A DNA stretch of 64,000 nucleotides from Lachnospiraceae bacterium. Lineage in GTDB: Bacteria > Bacillota > Clostridia > Lachnospirales > Lachnospiraceae. This document shows, piece by piece, positions 45,190-54,902 of the stretch. The DNA lies in NCBI GenBank assembly GCA_017465095.1, contig JAFTWX010000071.1, forward strand, positions 1 to 64,000, in the 5' to 3' direction. Both the position numbers and the translations under genes were made by a program. The first letter of the stretch is position 1. Each line of letters starts with the position of its first letter. Under the pieces are notes generated by a model. That model did not search any database, had not been told where the DNA came from, and was given only the letters and a program-made list of their open reading frames with translations.

Positions 45190-47922
45190 ATGAAAAAAAG
45201 AATAGTTAGGGCAGCAGTAGCTTTATTACTGTGTATGTTTTTGTTGCCTGTTTTTCGTGGGGAGGCAGAGGCGCAGGAGACGGTTTCGGAAAATGCCGCA
45301 GTCGCTTACAGCTACAATGAAGAATTTTTGGAAACACTTGATTTGATGGCTCTTGATTGGAGAAGTTGTACCGATGAAGCCATCAGTCATGCAGTGATGA
45401 TGAAAGATTGGTATGAGGTAGGTATGTGGCTGACAGCCATGTCTGCAGAAGACAGGGAGGAACTGCTTGCAAGAGATACGGATTTAAACAGTATTGTGCA
45501 GGATCCGGAGGCAGGATATCCGTCCGTTTCTGCGTATGCAACGGCCTTTTATCAGAAAAAGAGCATGATGCTCCGGGCATCTTACCCGAGAAATGCGTCG
45601 GGATACTGGACAACCAACATTGTCAACGGAGCAACCGGGCAAGTATGCTCCATCAAGCACAAGTTGACCGGATTTGATAAAGATGTATCCACGGGGAAGA
45701 CGCAGTCGCTGACATTGACGCCTACGATATCCGGCGTAAACTGGTGCGGTGCCACTTGCGATTCGGGGACAAAGAGTACCTACACGCTAAAGGGCGATTC
45801 TACTTATACAGTAGTTCCGACACATGTTGCATACAATAAACCGGCAGGATATACGGCCACCGTGACATACTCACACACGGGCAATATGCATCAGCTGTAT
45901 TTCGACGGGACACTTTACGGAGCAACCTATGCAAATACGTCTACGAAAGAACTGACGGATTCCTCGGTTCGTCGTATCTATCCGACAAACCCGAACATGA
46001 CGGCCTACAATGCGTCAACCTATGCGGGGAATATACCGTTGATATCACTGGTCAATGTATATCGCCTGGCCGGTATCGGATGTACGGGATCCTCCAGTTA
46101 TACCGGGGAGAATCTGATTCAGACTATCACTCTTAATCCAATTGCTTACAATGTAAATTACAACGGAAACGGTGCGACGGGCGGTGGCGTGTCGGCACAA
46201 AATTGTTCCTTCGGGAAGACATATACCATACAAAATAATGGGTATTCCAAAGCTTATACGGTCACTTACAACGGAAACGGCGGAACTCCGGCCGTGACAG
46301 CGCAGACGGCAAAATATGTTTTTAAAGGATGGGGAAACGGAACGACAGCTAGGGTAACACACACGCCGGGAGCTGCGTTCAGCAATTTGACAACAACAGC
46401 AAACGGAGTCATTAATATGCATGCTATTTGGAATTCTGCGAGTGTAACGCTCACATCTGCCACGAGAAAAGGATATCAGTTTCAAGGGTGGAATATCGGA
46501 AAAGCCGGTGCTGCGTACACACCGGCGAAAGATGTGACGGCGGTTGCGTCATGGTCGCCGAATACGTATGAGATTGCGCTGGATGCAAACAACGGATTCT
46601 TTGCGGATGGTTCCGGTGAAGAACCGGAGGAGAAGCCGCAGGCAGAAAAGACAATTTCGGCAGTCTATGATGAGACGGTTTCTTTGCCACGGCCGAGCAG
46701 AGCAGGATATCAGTTTGAAGGATGGCGCGGTGAAAACGGAATATATCAGGAAGAGGCCGAAAATCTGACGGATGTCCAGGGAGCGCTTGTGTCGCTCCGG
46801 GCGAGCTGGATCGCAAACGGAAATACGCCGTACACAATCCTGCGATATAAGCAGACGTCATCCGGCGCAGGCGATTATATGTTGTTTGACGAGCAAGCGG
46901 GTGATGCAGTCAGTGGAACCGAGGTGCTGTACGGAACGACAGATACGACGGTAACCGTACCGGCTGTAAATGTAAAAGGTTATGTGACGCCGGACGATCA
47001 GATGATAAAAATTACAGGTGACGGAAGTGCGGTTGTATCGTTTTACTATCGACTTGACGCGGAGAGCGGACAGGGAGGAACAGGTGCACCCCCTGCGGTA
47101 ACACAAGATGGAAGCGTTCCTTCCTACAAGCGGGAAGAGACAGTGACAGAAACTTCCGGAGGAAACCGGGAAGGTTTAAATCTCTCTGTTATCATCGGCG
47201 GAGAAAAGTATGAAATTGTCCGCAGAGAAAACGGAACATGCACGATTGTACTGTCGGAGGCAAAAGGGACAAAAGTGGTAATACCGGAGACAGTAACGAT
47301 TGGCGGAATGTCATATCGAATTACTGCAATCGACGAGAATGCATTTCGCGGAAACGAAAACATAGAGCAGGTAATTATTCCGGGGACGGTCACGGCAATC
47401 GGAGACGGTGCATTTTATGGTTGCACAAGGCTAAAAAAAGTGACACTTTCGGAAGGACTTTTGATGATAGGAAATAAAGCATTTTACAAATGTTCTGCCC
47501 TTTCGTCCATCAAAATTCCGAAGTCGGTGATAACCATCGGTAAGTATGCATTCGCAAAATGCAGCAAGCTGAAAAAGGTTACATTTGCCGGCGGTTCCGG
47601 ACTTCTTAGTTTGGGAACCGGTGCCTTTTCTGATTGCAAAGCTTTGAAAAAAATCAAGCTTCCTTCCAAATTGACCGGTATACCGGCAAAGGCATTTTAT
47701 AATTGCAAAAAGCTGAAGACAGTTACCATTGGGAAATCGGTATCTGAAATCGGAAGAAAGGCATTCTACAAGTGCAAAGTGTTGAAGAAAGTTACAATAA
47801 AGACAGAAAAATTGACAAGAATCGGGTCGAAAGCATTTAAAAAATGCAAAAAGGGAATTGTGTTTGTTGTACCCGGATTGAAAAAAGCAAGTTATCAAAA
47901 ATTGTTGAAAGGAAAATGGTAA
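45190..47922 (+). CDS. secreted surface protein with InlB-type B repeats and LRR_5 (BspA) region
   Basis: 910 residues, ATG 45190 after AAAGGAG. Signal peptide to about residue 28. The region to about 310 has no recognised fold. Between about 320 and 460 are Listeria-Bacteroides B-repeat modules (VNYNGNGA, VTYNGNGGTP, VFKGWG, YQFQGWNIG), and a further one near 465-540 (LDANNG, YQFEGWRG). A MucBP-like segment (about 545-620) and a linker precede the LRR_5 stack (about 690-890) with repeats of the AFYGCTRLKKVTL type, about eight units. The end is Lys-rich as in the other surface proteins. Adhesion or matrix binding is likely. No wall-sorting motif. Confidence 0.9.
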   Translation: MKKRIVRAAVALLLCMFLLPVFRGEAEAQETVSENAAVAYSYNEEFLETLDLMALDWRSCTDEAISHAVMMKDWYEVGMWLTAMSAEDREELLARDTDLNSIVQDPEAGYPSVSAYATAFYQKKSMMLRASYPRNASGYWTTNIVNGATGQVCSIKHKLTGFDKDVSTGKTQSLTLTPTISGVNWCGATCDSGTKSTYTLKGDSTYTVVPTHVAYNKPAGYTATVTYSHTGNMHQLYFDGTLYGATYANTSTKELTDSSVRRIYPTNPNMTAYNASTYAGNIPLISLVNVYRLAGIGCTGSSSYTGENLIQTITLNPIAYNVNYNGNGATGGGVSAQNCSFGKTYTIQNNGYSKAYTVTYNGNGGTPAVTAQTAKYVFKGWGNGTTARVTHTPGAAFSNLTTTANGVINMHAIWNSASVTLTSATRKGYQFQGWNIGKAGAAYTPAKDVTAVASWSPNTYEIALDANNGFFADGSGEEPEEKPQAEKTISAVYDETVSLPRPSRAGYQFEGWRGENGIYQEEAENLTDVQGALVSLRASWIANGNTPYTILRYKQTSSGAGDYMLFDEQAGDAVSGTEVLYGTTDTTVTVPAVNVKGYVTPDDQMIKITGDGSAVVSFYYRLDAESGQGGTGAPPAVTQDGSVPSYKREETVTETSGGNREGLNLSVIIGGEKYEIVRRENGTCTIVLSEAKGTKVVIPETVTIGGMSYRITAIDENAFRGNENIEQVIIPGTVTAIGDGAFYGCTRLKKVTLSEGLLMIGNKAFYKCSALSSIKIPKSVITIGKYAFAKCSKLKKVTFAGGSGLLSLGTGAFSDCKALKKIKLPSKLTGIPAKAFYNCKKLKTVTIGKSVSEIGRKAFYKCKVLKKVTIKTEKLTRIGSKAFKKCKKGIVFVVPGLKKASYQKLLKGKW

Positions 47923-47957
47923 AAAGGAAGGAGCTTTTGCAACTGCAAAGGCTCCTT
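47921..47957 (-). terminator. terminator for queT, shared with the surface-protein gene
   Basis: Stem AAGGAGCTTTTGCA / TGCAAAGGCTCCTT with one mismatch (47928-47957). On the minus strand a T run follows; on the plus strand none, so it mainly ends queT. Confidence 0.8.
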
Positions 47958-47962
47958 CGGAA

Positions 47963-48439
47963 TTAAAAAATATTGGTTTTTGAAAGGGTCTGCAGGAGGA
48001 GAAGTCCTAAAACACCGCAGGATAATATTTCGCCGATGCCGACTGTCAACATAAAATAAAAGATACCGCCGGGTAACTCGTACACGTACATAAGAACAAA
48101 GGGAATAATCAAAGTATTGGCAATAATCGGGCTGACGGGAGCAAGCCATTTTGATTTTCGCATAACCCGTGTTCCGACTGCTCCCAGCAGCGTGGCAAGA
48201 CTTCCGAACAGAATGTCAAAAGGAGCACAGCCCGTAAGCATATTGCTGATCAGACATCCGGTAAACAGTCCCGGAATAGCAGCGGGTGTGAAAAAAGGTA
48301 AAACGGTAAGTGCTTCCGAAAGGCGAAGCTGGATGGCGCCGTTGGCAAGACCGAGTGCATTGCTCAGAAATGTCAGCACCACATAGAGAGCTGCGATCAT
48401 AGCAGCCTGGGTAGTGAATAGAACGTTGTTTTTTTTCAT
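47963..48439 (-). CDS. queT: QueT family transporter (ECF S component for a queuosine precursor)
   Basis: 158 residues, ATG 48439 with AAAGGAGA. Five or six membrane helices; the QAAMIAALYVVLT start and the AIQLRLSEALTVLPFF segment are typical. It captures preQ1 or a related 7-deazaguanine and works with a shared ECF energising module not present in this window. A preQ1-like riboswitch precedes it. Confidence 0.93.
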   Translation of the reverse strand: MKKNNVLFTTQAAMIAALYVVLTFLSNALGLANGAIQLRLSEALTVLPFFTPAAIPGLFTGCLISNMLTGCAPFDILFGSLATLLGAVGTRVMRKSKWLAPVSPIIANTLIIPFVLMYVYELPGGIFYFMLTVGIGEILSCGVLGLLLLQTLSKTNIF

Positions 48440-48448
48440 GATAAATCT

Positions 48449-48490
48449 CCTTTAGTTTTGTTTTAGGTGAGGAAGGTCTCGAACTCACCT
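48449..48490 (-). promoter_or_regulatory. probable preQ1 (class I) riboswitch
   Basis: On the minus strand: stem GGTGAG/CTCACC enclosing a 12-base pyrimidine-rich loop, then the A-rich tail TAAAACAAAACTAAAGGAG that ends in the ribosome site of queT. Short stem-loop plus A-rich tail folding back is the preQ1-I plan, and the downstream gene is its expected target. The loop differs from the common consensus, so class assignment is moderately sure. Control would be at translation because the tail merges with the ribosome site. Confidence 0.7.
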
Positions 48491-48509
48491 CGCTTTTTGC
48501 GACTTAGTG

Positions 48510-48538
48510 AGTGTAGCACAAGTGCTGTAAAAATGCAA
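48510..48538 (-). promoter_or_regulatory. possible queT promoter
   Basis: Minus strand TTGCAT, 17 bases, TACACT, placing the start just before the riboswitch. Confidence 0.5.
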
Positions 48539-48550
48539 ATTTTTCTTCGA

Positions 48551-48579
48551 TTGGAAACTTTATCTGAATGTGATAGAAT
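48551..48579 (+). promoter_or_regulatory. promoter of the prolyl-tRNA editing gene and following genes
   Basis: TTGGAA, 17 bases, TAGAAT. Confidence 0.6.
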
Positions 48580-48638
48580 GTTTTTCGGAGACAAAGTAGT
48601 AGAGGTCTCAGTGATTATGTAAAAACGTGAGGAAACAG

Positions 48639-49208
48639 ATGATGGAATTGGAAGTGTTAAAGGGACGTCCTACGGACTGCACAGATCGTTTGCCAAAGGA
48701 AGTGCGCACATACGATCTGCTGGATGAGCTGGAAATTGAATATGAGAGAACGGATCACAGGGATAACCCGGCGACGACGATGGAGATGTGCAATGAAATA
48801 GATGCAGTTCTTGGCATTACCATTTGCAAAAATCTGTTCTTGTGCAATCGGCAGAAAACGGATTTTTATCTTTTGGCAATGCCGGGAGACAAGCCGTTTA
48901 AGACAAAAGATTTGTCTGCCCAGCTGGGTATTGCGCGCCTGTCTTTTGCGACGGAAGATTTTATGGAAGAGTTTCTGGATATTACGCCGGGGAGTGTTTC
49001 GGTGCTCGGGCTTATGAATGATACAGAAAACCGCGTGCGACTTCTGGTGGATGAAGAGATTCTGGATATGGAATATTTTGGATGTCATCCGTGTATCAAC
49101 ACAAGCAGTATGCGTTTGAAAACCGCGGATTTATTGCAAAAATTTTTACCGGCCGTACATCACGAATATACGGTGGTAAAGCTTCCGCGTTACGGAGAGG
49201 AAAGTTAG
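48639..49208 (+). CDS. prolyl-tRNA deacylase (ProX/YbaK-type editing protein)
   Basis: 189 residues from ATG 48639, six bases after GAGG; GTG 48627 overlaps that site. Single YbaK/aminoacyl-tRNA-editing domain: ICKNLFLCNRQKTDFYLLAMPGDKP with the key Lys, GSVSVLGLMND, and FGCHPCINTSSMRL. It removes wrongly attached Ala (or Cys) from tRNA-Pro. Next gene after 25 bases. Confidence 0.92.
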   Translation: MMELEVLKGRPTDCTDRLPKEVRTYDLLDELEIEYERTDHRDNPATTMEMCNEIDAVLGITICKNLFLCNRQKTDFYLLAMPGDKPFKTKDLSAQLGIARLSFATEDFMEEFLDITPGSVSVLGLMNDTENRVRLLVDEEILDMEYFGCHPCINTSSMRLKTADLLQKFLPAVHHEYTVVKLPRYGEES

Positions 49209-49233
49209 CTTCAGCTAATAAAAGAGGAAAGAT

Positions 49234-49992
49234 ATGAATTCGGAAGAAGAATTTTTACAAAAAAGGTTTGTCGATCTGGCGAACCAATGTTATCGAAACA
49301 ATGTATATACTTTCACCGGATTTCTCGGTGCGTCGGAGCAGGATGTGTTTTTTCGGACGCTTCCGCAGATCGGCAGTGTCGACTATGCGCTGTCCGGCGG
49401 AGTAGAGGGGTGCGAGAGACAGATGCTTCGTTTTGGCTCGCCGGAGCAGATTGGCTATGAGGAAGTATTTCCGATATGTTGTGTGGAGATTCGGCCGACA
49501 GCGCCGAAATTTGCCGACAAGCTGACCCACAGAGATTTTCTCGGTGCGTTGATGAATCTCGGTATCGAGAGGAGCACCCTCGGGGATATCTTTATCACGG
49601 AAAAAACCGGATATGTTCTCTGCCATGAGAAGGTGGCGGACTACATGCTTGCAAATGTGGACAGGATTCGTCATACGACCGTGAAGTGCCGTCTGTTTTC
49701 CGAGATGCCGGAGGCGGTGAAACCGACGCTGAAGCAGGAGAATCTCATTGTCAGTTCACAGCGTCTGGACGGAATTGTTGCCAAGCTGTTTCATCTGTCG
49801 CGCAGCCAGAGCCTTTTGCTCTTCCGGGAAAAGAAGGTATTTGTAAACGGTCGCTGTATGGAAAATAACAGCGGTGTCTGCAAAGAGGGTGATGTCGTTT
49901 CTGTGCGCGGTCATGGGAAATTTATTTACCGGGGACTTGTGCATGAGACGAAAAAAGGAAATTTAAGTATTTCGTTGGAGAGATATGTATGA
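49234..49992 (+). CDS. ylmH: YlmH-type S4-domain RNA-binding protein
   Basis: 252 residues. N-terminal domain with GALMNLGIERSTLGDI, C-terminal S4 domain (about 170-240) with SQRLDGIVAKLFHLSRSQSLLLF and KKVFVNGR. YlmH binds the ribosome and rescues stalled nascent chains; it often sits in the division cluster, but here it overlaps the ABC-F gene by ATGA, pairing two ribosome factors. Confidence 0.92.
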   Translation: MNSEEEFLQKRFVDLANQCYRNNVYTFTGFLGASEQDVFFRTLPQIGSVDYALSGGVEGCERQMLRFGSPEQIGYEEVFPICCVEIRPTAPKFADKLTHRDFLGALMNLGIERSTLGDIFITEKTGYVLCHEKVADYMLANVDRIRHTTVKCRLFSEMPEAVKPTLKQENLIVSSQRLDGIVAKLFHLSRSQSLLLFREKKVFVNGRCMENNSGVCKEGDVVSVRGHGKFIYRGLVHETKKGNLSISLERYV

Positions 49993-51890
49993 ATATTTTA
50001 ACACTCGATCACATTACAAAATCATATACGGGGCGAAAATTGTTTGAGGATGCTTCCTTTTATTTGCAGGAGGGGGAGAAAGTCGGTATTCTCGGCATCA
50101 ACGGTACGGGAAAAACAACACTTTTGCGCATCGTGGCAGGGCTGGAAGAACCGGATGACGGAAAAGTTGTCCGTGCGGCAAATGTGACGGTGCAGATGCT
50201 GGCGCAAAGTCCGGAGTTTGCACCGGAGGATACGGTGCTTACAGCGGTGATGCGGTCTCATTCCGGCGACGGGCATGGCGAGGTGAGCGATTTTTCCGCC
50301 ATGGAAGCAAAAGCAAAGTCCATGCTGATGAAACTCGGCATTACAGAATTTGAGATTCCGGTTGCAAATTTGTCCGGCGGTCAGAAGAAAAAGATTGCCC
50401 TTGTTTCCGTGCTTTTGCATCAGTCGGATATTCTTGTGCTGGATGAGCCGACCAACCATTTGGATGCGGAGATGTCAGACTGGCTGGAGGATGTGCTGAA
50501 AAATTACCGGGGAACCCTTGTGATGGTGACTCACGACCGTTATTTCCTGGACAGCGTGGCGAGCCGTATTGTGGAAATCGACAGGGGAAGTATATATTCC
50601 TATGACACAAATTATTCTGGCTTTTTGGAGCGGAAGGCGCAACGTGAGGAGATGCAGCAGGCTTCGGAGCGCAAGCGTCAGTCTATTTTGCGCACGGAAC
50701 TTGAGTGGGTAAAGAGAGGGGCGAGGGCGAGAACAACCAAGCAGAAAGCCCGCCTTGAACGATACGAGGAATTGAAAAACAGACAGGTACTTGCAGCGGA
50801 CGGTCAGGTGCAGATGAGCAGCGTATCGAGCCGGATGGGAAAGACGACCGTAGAGCTTCATGATATTTGTAAAGCATATGGGGACAAAGTACTTATCCGG
50901 GATTTTACGTATCTGTTTTTGCGCGGTGACCGGGTTGGTTTTGTGGGAGAGAACGGCTGCGGAAAAACCACTCTCATGAAGATGATTGCAACGGCAGCAG
51001 GTGAAATTGTCGGAATGCGCGATGGACAGAAGGTATTTCCGGACAGCGGAACCATTACCATCGGCCAGACCATAAAGGTGGGATATTATTCCCAGGAGTT
51101 AGTGGCGGATAAAGAGGCCGGAATTGCTTATATGGACCCGGACAAGAGGGTTATTGATTATATCCGGGATACGGCGGAGTTTGTGCAGACACCGGACGGA
51201 CCGGTCAGCGCCGTAAGAATGTGCGAGCGGTTCCTGTTTGACAGTGAGCAACAATACAGCCTGATCGGGAAATTATCGGGCGGGCAGAGAAGACGACTGA
51301 ATCTTCTGCGCGTACTGATGGGCGCACCGAATGTTCTGATTCTCGATGAGCCGACCAATGATCTGGATATCCGGACGCTCACGATACTTGAGGATTATCT
51401 CGACAGCTTTGACGGAATTGTAATTACGGTTTCCCATGACCGTTATTTCTTGGACCGCTGTGTACGGCGGATTTTTGCATTCGAAGGAAACGGGCGTCTT
51501 GCACAGTATGAGGGCGGCTATACGGATTATCAGCTTCGTCGCGAGATGGAAGGAGCCGGTGGTGTACCGGGAGAAGCAGGTAAAAATGCCCCGGCTTCGG
51601 AGAAGGGTGAAAAAGAAAAGGCGGTAAAACCGCGGGAACATCAGCTGAAGTTATCCTATAAAGAGCAGAAGGAATACGATACGATAGAGGAGGATATTGC
51701 TTCTCTTGAGGAAAAAATAGAGCAGACAGAGGCGGACATTTTGAAGTTTTCCCGTGATTTTGTCAAGTTGAACGAGCTGACAAAGCAAAAGGAAGAGCTG
51801 CAACAGCAGCTGGATGAAAAGATGGACCGGTGGATGTATCTGGAAGAACTTGTGGCAAAAATCAAAGAGGCAGAACATGCAAGAAGATAG
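49989..51890 (+). CDS. ABC-F family ATPase (Uup/EttA-like)
   Basis: 633 residues, ATG 49989 overlapping ylmH. Two ATP-binding domains without membrane helices: Walker A GINGTGKT (about 36-43) and GENGCGKT (about 320-327), signatures LSGGQKKK and LSGGQRRR, Walker B LVLDEPTNHLD and LILDEPTNDLD. The linker between (about 215-285) is charged and a C-terminal coiled coil (about 560-633) follows, as in Uup. ABC-F proteins act on the ribosomal E site; some give antibiotic resistance, but the interdomain linker gives no proof of that here. Confidence 0.93.
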   Translation: MNILTLDHITKSYTGRKLFEDASFYLQEGEKVGILGINGTGKTTLLRIVAGLEEPDDGKVVRAANVTVQMLAQSPEFAPEDTVLTAVMRSHSGDGHGEVSDFSAMEAKAKSMLMKLGITEFEIPVANLSGGQKKKIALVSVLLHQSDILVLDEPTNHLDAEMSDWLEDVLKNYRGTLVMVTHDRYFLDSVASRIVEIDRGSIYSYDTNYSGFLERKAQREEMQQASERKRQSILRTELEWVKRGARARTTKQKARLERYEELKNRQVLAADGQVQMSSVSSRMGKTTVELHDICKAYGDKVLIRDFTYLFLRGDRVGFVGENGCGKTTLMKMIATAAGEIVGMRDGQKVFPDSGTITIGQTIKVGYYSQELVADKEAGIAYMDPDKRVIDYIRDTAEFVQTPDGPVSAVRMCERFLFDSEQQYSLIGKLSGGQRRRLNLLRVLMGAPNVLILDEPTNDLDIRTLTILEDYLDSFDGIVITVSHDRYFLDRCVRRIFAFEGNGRLAQYEGGYTDYQLRREMEGAGGVPGEAGKNAPASEKGEKEKAVKPREHQLKLSYKEQKEYDTIEEDIASLEEKIEQTEADILKFSRDFVKLNELTKQKEELQQQLDEKMDRWMYLEELVAKIKEAEHARR

Positions 51891-53250
51891 TAAAAAAAGA
51901 CAGAAAAAATATGAAATAGATATGGTGCACGGACCGCTGGCAAAGAAAATACTTCTCTTTGCCGTACCGCTCATGCTGTCGAGCATGATGCAGCTTTTGT
52001 TCAATGCGGCGGATATTATCGTAGTCGGGCATTTTGCGGGGAGCGAGTCGCTTGCAGCGGTCGGGTCTACGACATCTTTGATCAACCTGATTACCAATTT
52101 GTTTGTGGGGCTTTCCATCGGTGCCAATGTCGTTGTGGCCAACGCATACGGCGCCGGAAGACATGAGGAAATCAAGGACACGCTTCATACCGCTATGATG
52201 CTTGCGCTGATCAGCGGAGCGATTGTCCTGGTTATCGGTGTGGTTTTTGCGCCGGATTTTCTGGGAATGATGGCTTCGCCGGAGGATGTGATCCATCTGG
52301 CGACGATTTATCTGCGTATCTACTTTCTCGGTATGCCTGCGCTGATGGTATACAATTTCGGAGCATCTATGCTCCGTGCGGTGGGAGATACGAAAAGACC
52401 GCTTTATTACCTGCTTTTTGCAGGTGTAGTCAATGTGGTGTTGAACCTGATTCTGGTCATCTGTTTTGACCTTGGCGTGGTCGGCGTAGCCGTGGCGACA
52501 TCGGTCAGCCAGTACATATCGGCGGGGCTTGTGCTTTGGTGCCTGATGAAGGAAAAGGGATGTTTGCATTTTGAGTTTGCAAGCCTTAGGCTGAATGTGG
52601 GAAAAATGGGCCGGATTATGAAAATCGGACTTCCGGCGGGATTGCAGGGAATCGTTTTTTCTCTGTCCAATGTAGTGATTCAGACGACCATCAATTCTTT
52701 CGGTTCCGTCGTGATGGCGGGAAGTGCAGCGTCGAGCAACATCGAAGGATTTATCTACATGGCAATGAATGCGTTCTACCAGACGGCAATTACATTCAGC
52801 GGACAGAATTACGGAGCCGGAGAGCTGAAACGAGTGGATAAGGTGTTTGGTCTTTGTCTTGGATTTGTAACCTTGACCGGTCTCGGTCTCGGCCTTGCCT
52901 GCGTCTTTTTTGCAAAGCCGCTTCTCGGCATTTATTCAGCGGATTCGCTTGTTGTGGAAGCCGGAATTGTTCGCATGAGTTATGTTTGTACATTATATTT
53001 CCTTTGCGGAATTATGGATGTGTGTGTCGGTATATTGAGAGGAATGAACCGAGCGGTTATTCCGATGATTGTTTCTATTGTCGGTGCGTGCGGACTGCGA
53101 CTTTTGTGGATTGCAACCGTGTTCCGGGAGTTCAAAACGATTGAAACCCTGTATGTTGCCTATCCGGTCACATGGACCATCACGCTGAGTGTCCATATGC
53201 TGTGTATATTGGTTGTGCGCCGGAAAGAAGGAAGGAAACGCTATGTCTAA
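51877..53250 (+). CDS. MATE family efflux transporter
   Basis: 457 residues; ATG 51877 lies behind AGAGG and overlaps the ABC-F end by 14 bases, better than the earlier in-frame ATG. Twelve hydrophobic segments in two halves; AVPLMLSSMMQLLFNAADIIVVG and GSESLAAVGSTTSLINLI are typical of the NorM/DinF-like group. Exports drugs or metabolites with Na+ or H+. Confidence 0.95.
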   Translation: MQEDSKKRQKKYEIDMVHGPLAKKILLFAVPLMLSSMMQLLFNAADIIVVGHFAGSESLAAVGSTTSLINLITNLFVGLSIGANVVVANAYGAGRHEEIKDTLHTAMMLALISGAIVLVIGVVFAPDFLGMMASPEDVIHLATIYLRIYFLGMPALMVYNFGASMLRAVGDTKRPLYYLLFAGVVNVVLNLILVICFDLGVVGVAVATSVSQYISAGLVLWCLMKEKGCLHFEFASLRLNVGKMGRIMKIGLPAGLQGIVFSLSNVVIQTTINSFGSVVMAGSAASSNIEGFIYMAMNAFYQTAITFSGQNYGAGELKRVDKVFGLCLGFVTLTGLGLGLACVFFAKPLLGIYSADSLVVEAGIVRMSYVCTLYFLCGIMDVCVGILRGMNRAVIPMIVSIVGACGLRLLWIATVFREFKTIETLYVAYPVTWTITLSVHMLCILVVRRKEGRKRYV

Positions 53251-53578
53251 GGATGAGAAATCTTATACGTATATGATCCGTTGCACGGACGGTTCGATTT
53301 ATACAGGAATTACCAAAGATGTAGGGCGTCGCATGCAGGAGCACAAGGAAAGAGGGAAAGAGTGTGCTAAGTATACGCGCACGCATCCTTTTAAACGTCT
53401 TGAAGCTGTATTTGAGACCGATTCCTGGTCGCAGGCAGCCCGGCTTGAGTATGCAATAAAACGTCTGTCAAAAGCGCAAAAAGAGCAATTGATTGCAACG
53501 CCTGAGAAGGTGGAAGAGATGTTTGGTGATAAGCTTTCCGGTTGCAGATTCTCGCCTGTGGTAGTAAAATACAATTAG
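53243..53578 (+). CDS. GIY-YIG nuclease superfamily protein (UPF0213/YhbQ-like)
   Basis: 111 residues, ATG 53243 (GAAGGAAGG ahead), overlapping the MATE gene by 8 bases. The short GIY-YIG domain is visible as YTYMIRCTDGSIYTGITKDVGRRMQEH with the catalytic Tyr/Arg, and the later SWSQAARLEYAIKRL Glu helix. Biological role unknown; DNA-structure nuclease suspected. Confidence 0.92.
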   Translation: MSKDEKSYTYMIRCTDGSIYTGITKDVGRRMQEHKERGKECAKYTRTHPFKRLEAVFETDSWSQAARLEYAIKRLSKAQKEQLIATPEKVEEMFGDKLSGCRFSPVVVKYN

Positions 53579-53609
53579 TATATCTGTATCGAAAGATAAG
53601 GGGAAACTT

Positions 53610-54902
53610 ATGAAAAAACAGAAGAGTATCAAACAGACATTGATTGGATTATCCGTGATACCGGTTGTATTTATCGGCATTGCACTCACGGTCATATCGA
53701 CAACTACACTTTGGAACAGCATGACCAAAGAAGTGAGCAATTCTCTTTCTATTGCAGCACATTCGGTTTATAATACATATTCTCTTGTGGCGCCGGGAGA
53801 TTTCCGCGAAGAGGACGGAGTTCTCATGAAAGGTGATTTTGCGATTGAAGGGGACCATACGATTGTCGATGCGCTTAAGGATTCCTATGGGATGGAAATT
53901 ACGTTATTTTACGGAGATGAGCGAAAACTCACGACTATTACAGACGGGGAAGGAAAACGTCTGACGGGAACTAAGGCGGACGATCAAACAGTGCACTGGG
54001 TGCTGGAGAACGGCAGAGAATATTTTTCGCCGAAAGTGGATATCGGCGGAGAGGACTATTTCGGATTTTATATTCCGGTTTTGAATAAGGATAAATCGGT
54101 GGTTGGTATGGCGTTTGCCGGAAAGAAACGGTCGGATGTCATGAATTCCATGCAGACATCTGTTTTTCAATCTATGCTCATATGTATGCTGGTCGTTGTT
54201 ACGACGTTGCTTGCTTGTATAGGAGCGAGCCAGAAAATTATCCGGGCCATCAAGAGTATTATGGAGTATCTCGGATATTTAGCGCAGAGTGATTTTTCGC
54301 AAAAAATGCCGAAAAGTGTTTTGCGGAGAAATGATGAAATCGGAGAGATGGGCAAGCATGCCGAGGTGGTGAGCAAGTCGTTAAAAGATATGATTACCAC
54401 AGATCCTCTGACCGGCTTGTACAACCGGCGTGCATGTAAGAAATATCTGGACAAATGGATCGATACATGCAATAAAAACAAGAAAAACAGGATTACCGTA
54501 GCTATCGGGGATATTGATTATTTCAAAAAGATTAATGATACTTACGGGCACGATTGCGGGGACTTGGTTCTTGTGACAGTGTCGGATATTTTTAAGCGTC
54601 ACATGGGCGAAGACGGATGCGTAGCCAGATGGGGCGGAGAAGAATTTTTGCTTGTGTTTGAAGAGCAGAAAAAAGATGCGGAAAAACGTCTCCGCAACAT
54701 GCTGGAAGAAATCCGTGCGCATGAATTTGAACATGATGGAGCACATTTTCGCATTACATTCAGCTTTGGTTTGAATGGTGATGTTGTGGGAAAAACATTC
54801 GATGAGATTGTAAATGAGGCAGATGAGTATCTGTACAAAGGAAAAGCAGGCGGCCGCGACAGAATCGTCACGGCAGACCATGTAGTTACTTTTTCTTCGT
54901 GA
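53610..54902 (+). CDS. membrane diguanylate cyclase with extracellular cache-like sensor
   Basis: 430 residues. Membrane helices at about 9-30 and 190-212 enclose an outer domain (about 35-185) like a single cache domain (VDIGGEDYFGFYIPVLNKDKSVVGMAFAG). A HAMP-like segment follows, then GGDEF from about 265: DPLTGLYNRRA, GDIDYFKKINDTYGHDCGD and the active loop R-W-G-G-E-E-F. The RxxD inhibitory site normally five residues before that loop is not evident. Makes c-di-GMP. Its last 17 bases overlap the convergent transporter gene. Confidence 0.93.
   Translation: MKKQKSIKQTLIGLSVIPVVFIGIALTVISTTTLWNSMTKEVSNSLSIAAHSVYNTYSLVAPGDFREEDGVLMKGDFAIEGDHTIVDALKDSYGMEITLFYGDERKLTTITDGEGKRLTGTKADDQTVHWVLENGREYFSPKVDIGGEDYFGFYIPVLNKDKSVVGMAFAGKKRSDVMNSMQTSVFQSMLICMLVVVTTLLACIGASQKIIRAIKSIMEYLGYLAQSDFSQKMPKSVLRRNDEIGEMGKHAEVVSKSLKDMITTDPLTGLYNRRACKKYLDKWIDTCNKNKKNRITVAIGDIDYFKKINDTYGHDCGDLVLVTVSDIFKRHMGEDGCVARWGGEEFLLVFEEQKKDAEKRLRNMLEEIRAHEFEHDGAHFRITFSFGLNGDVVGKTFDEIVNEADEYLYKGKAGGRDRIVTADHVVTFSS

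Noticed and set aside
49989..51890. ABC-F gene as an antibiotic resistance determinant
   Set aside because: Its layout with ylmH and the Uup-like C-terminal coiled coil suggests a housekeeping factor; nothing in the linker points to drug protection.
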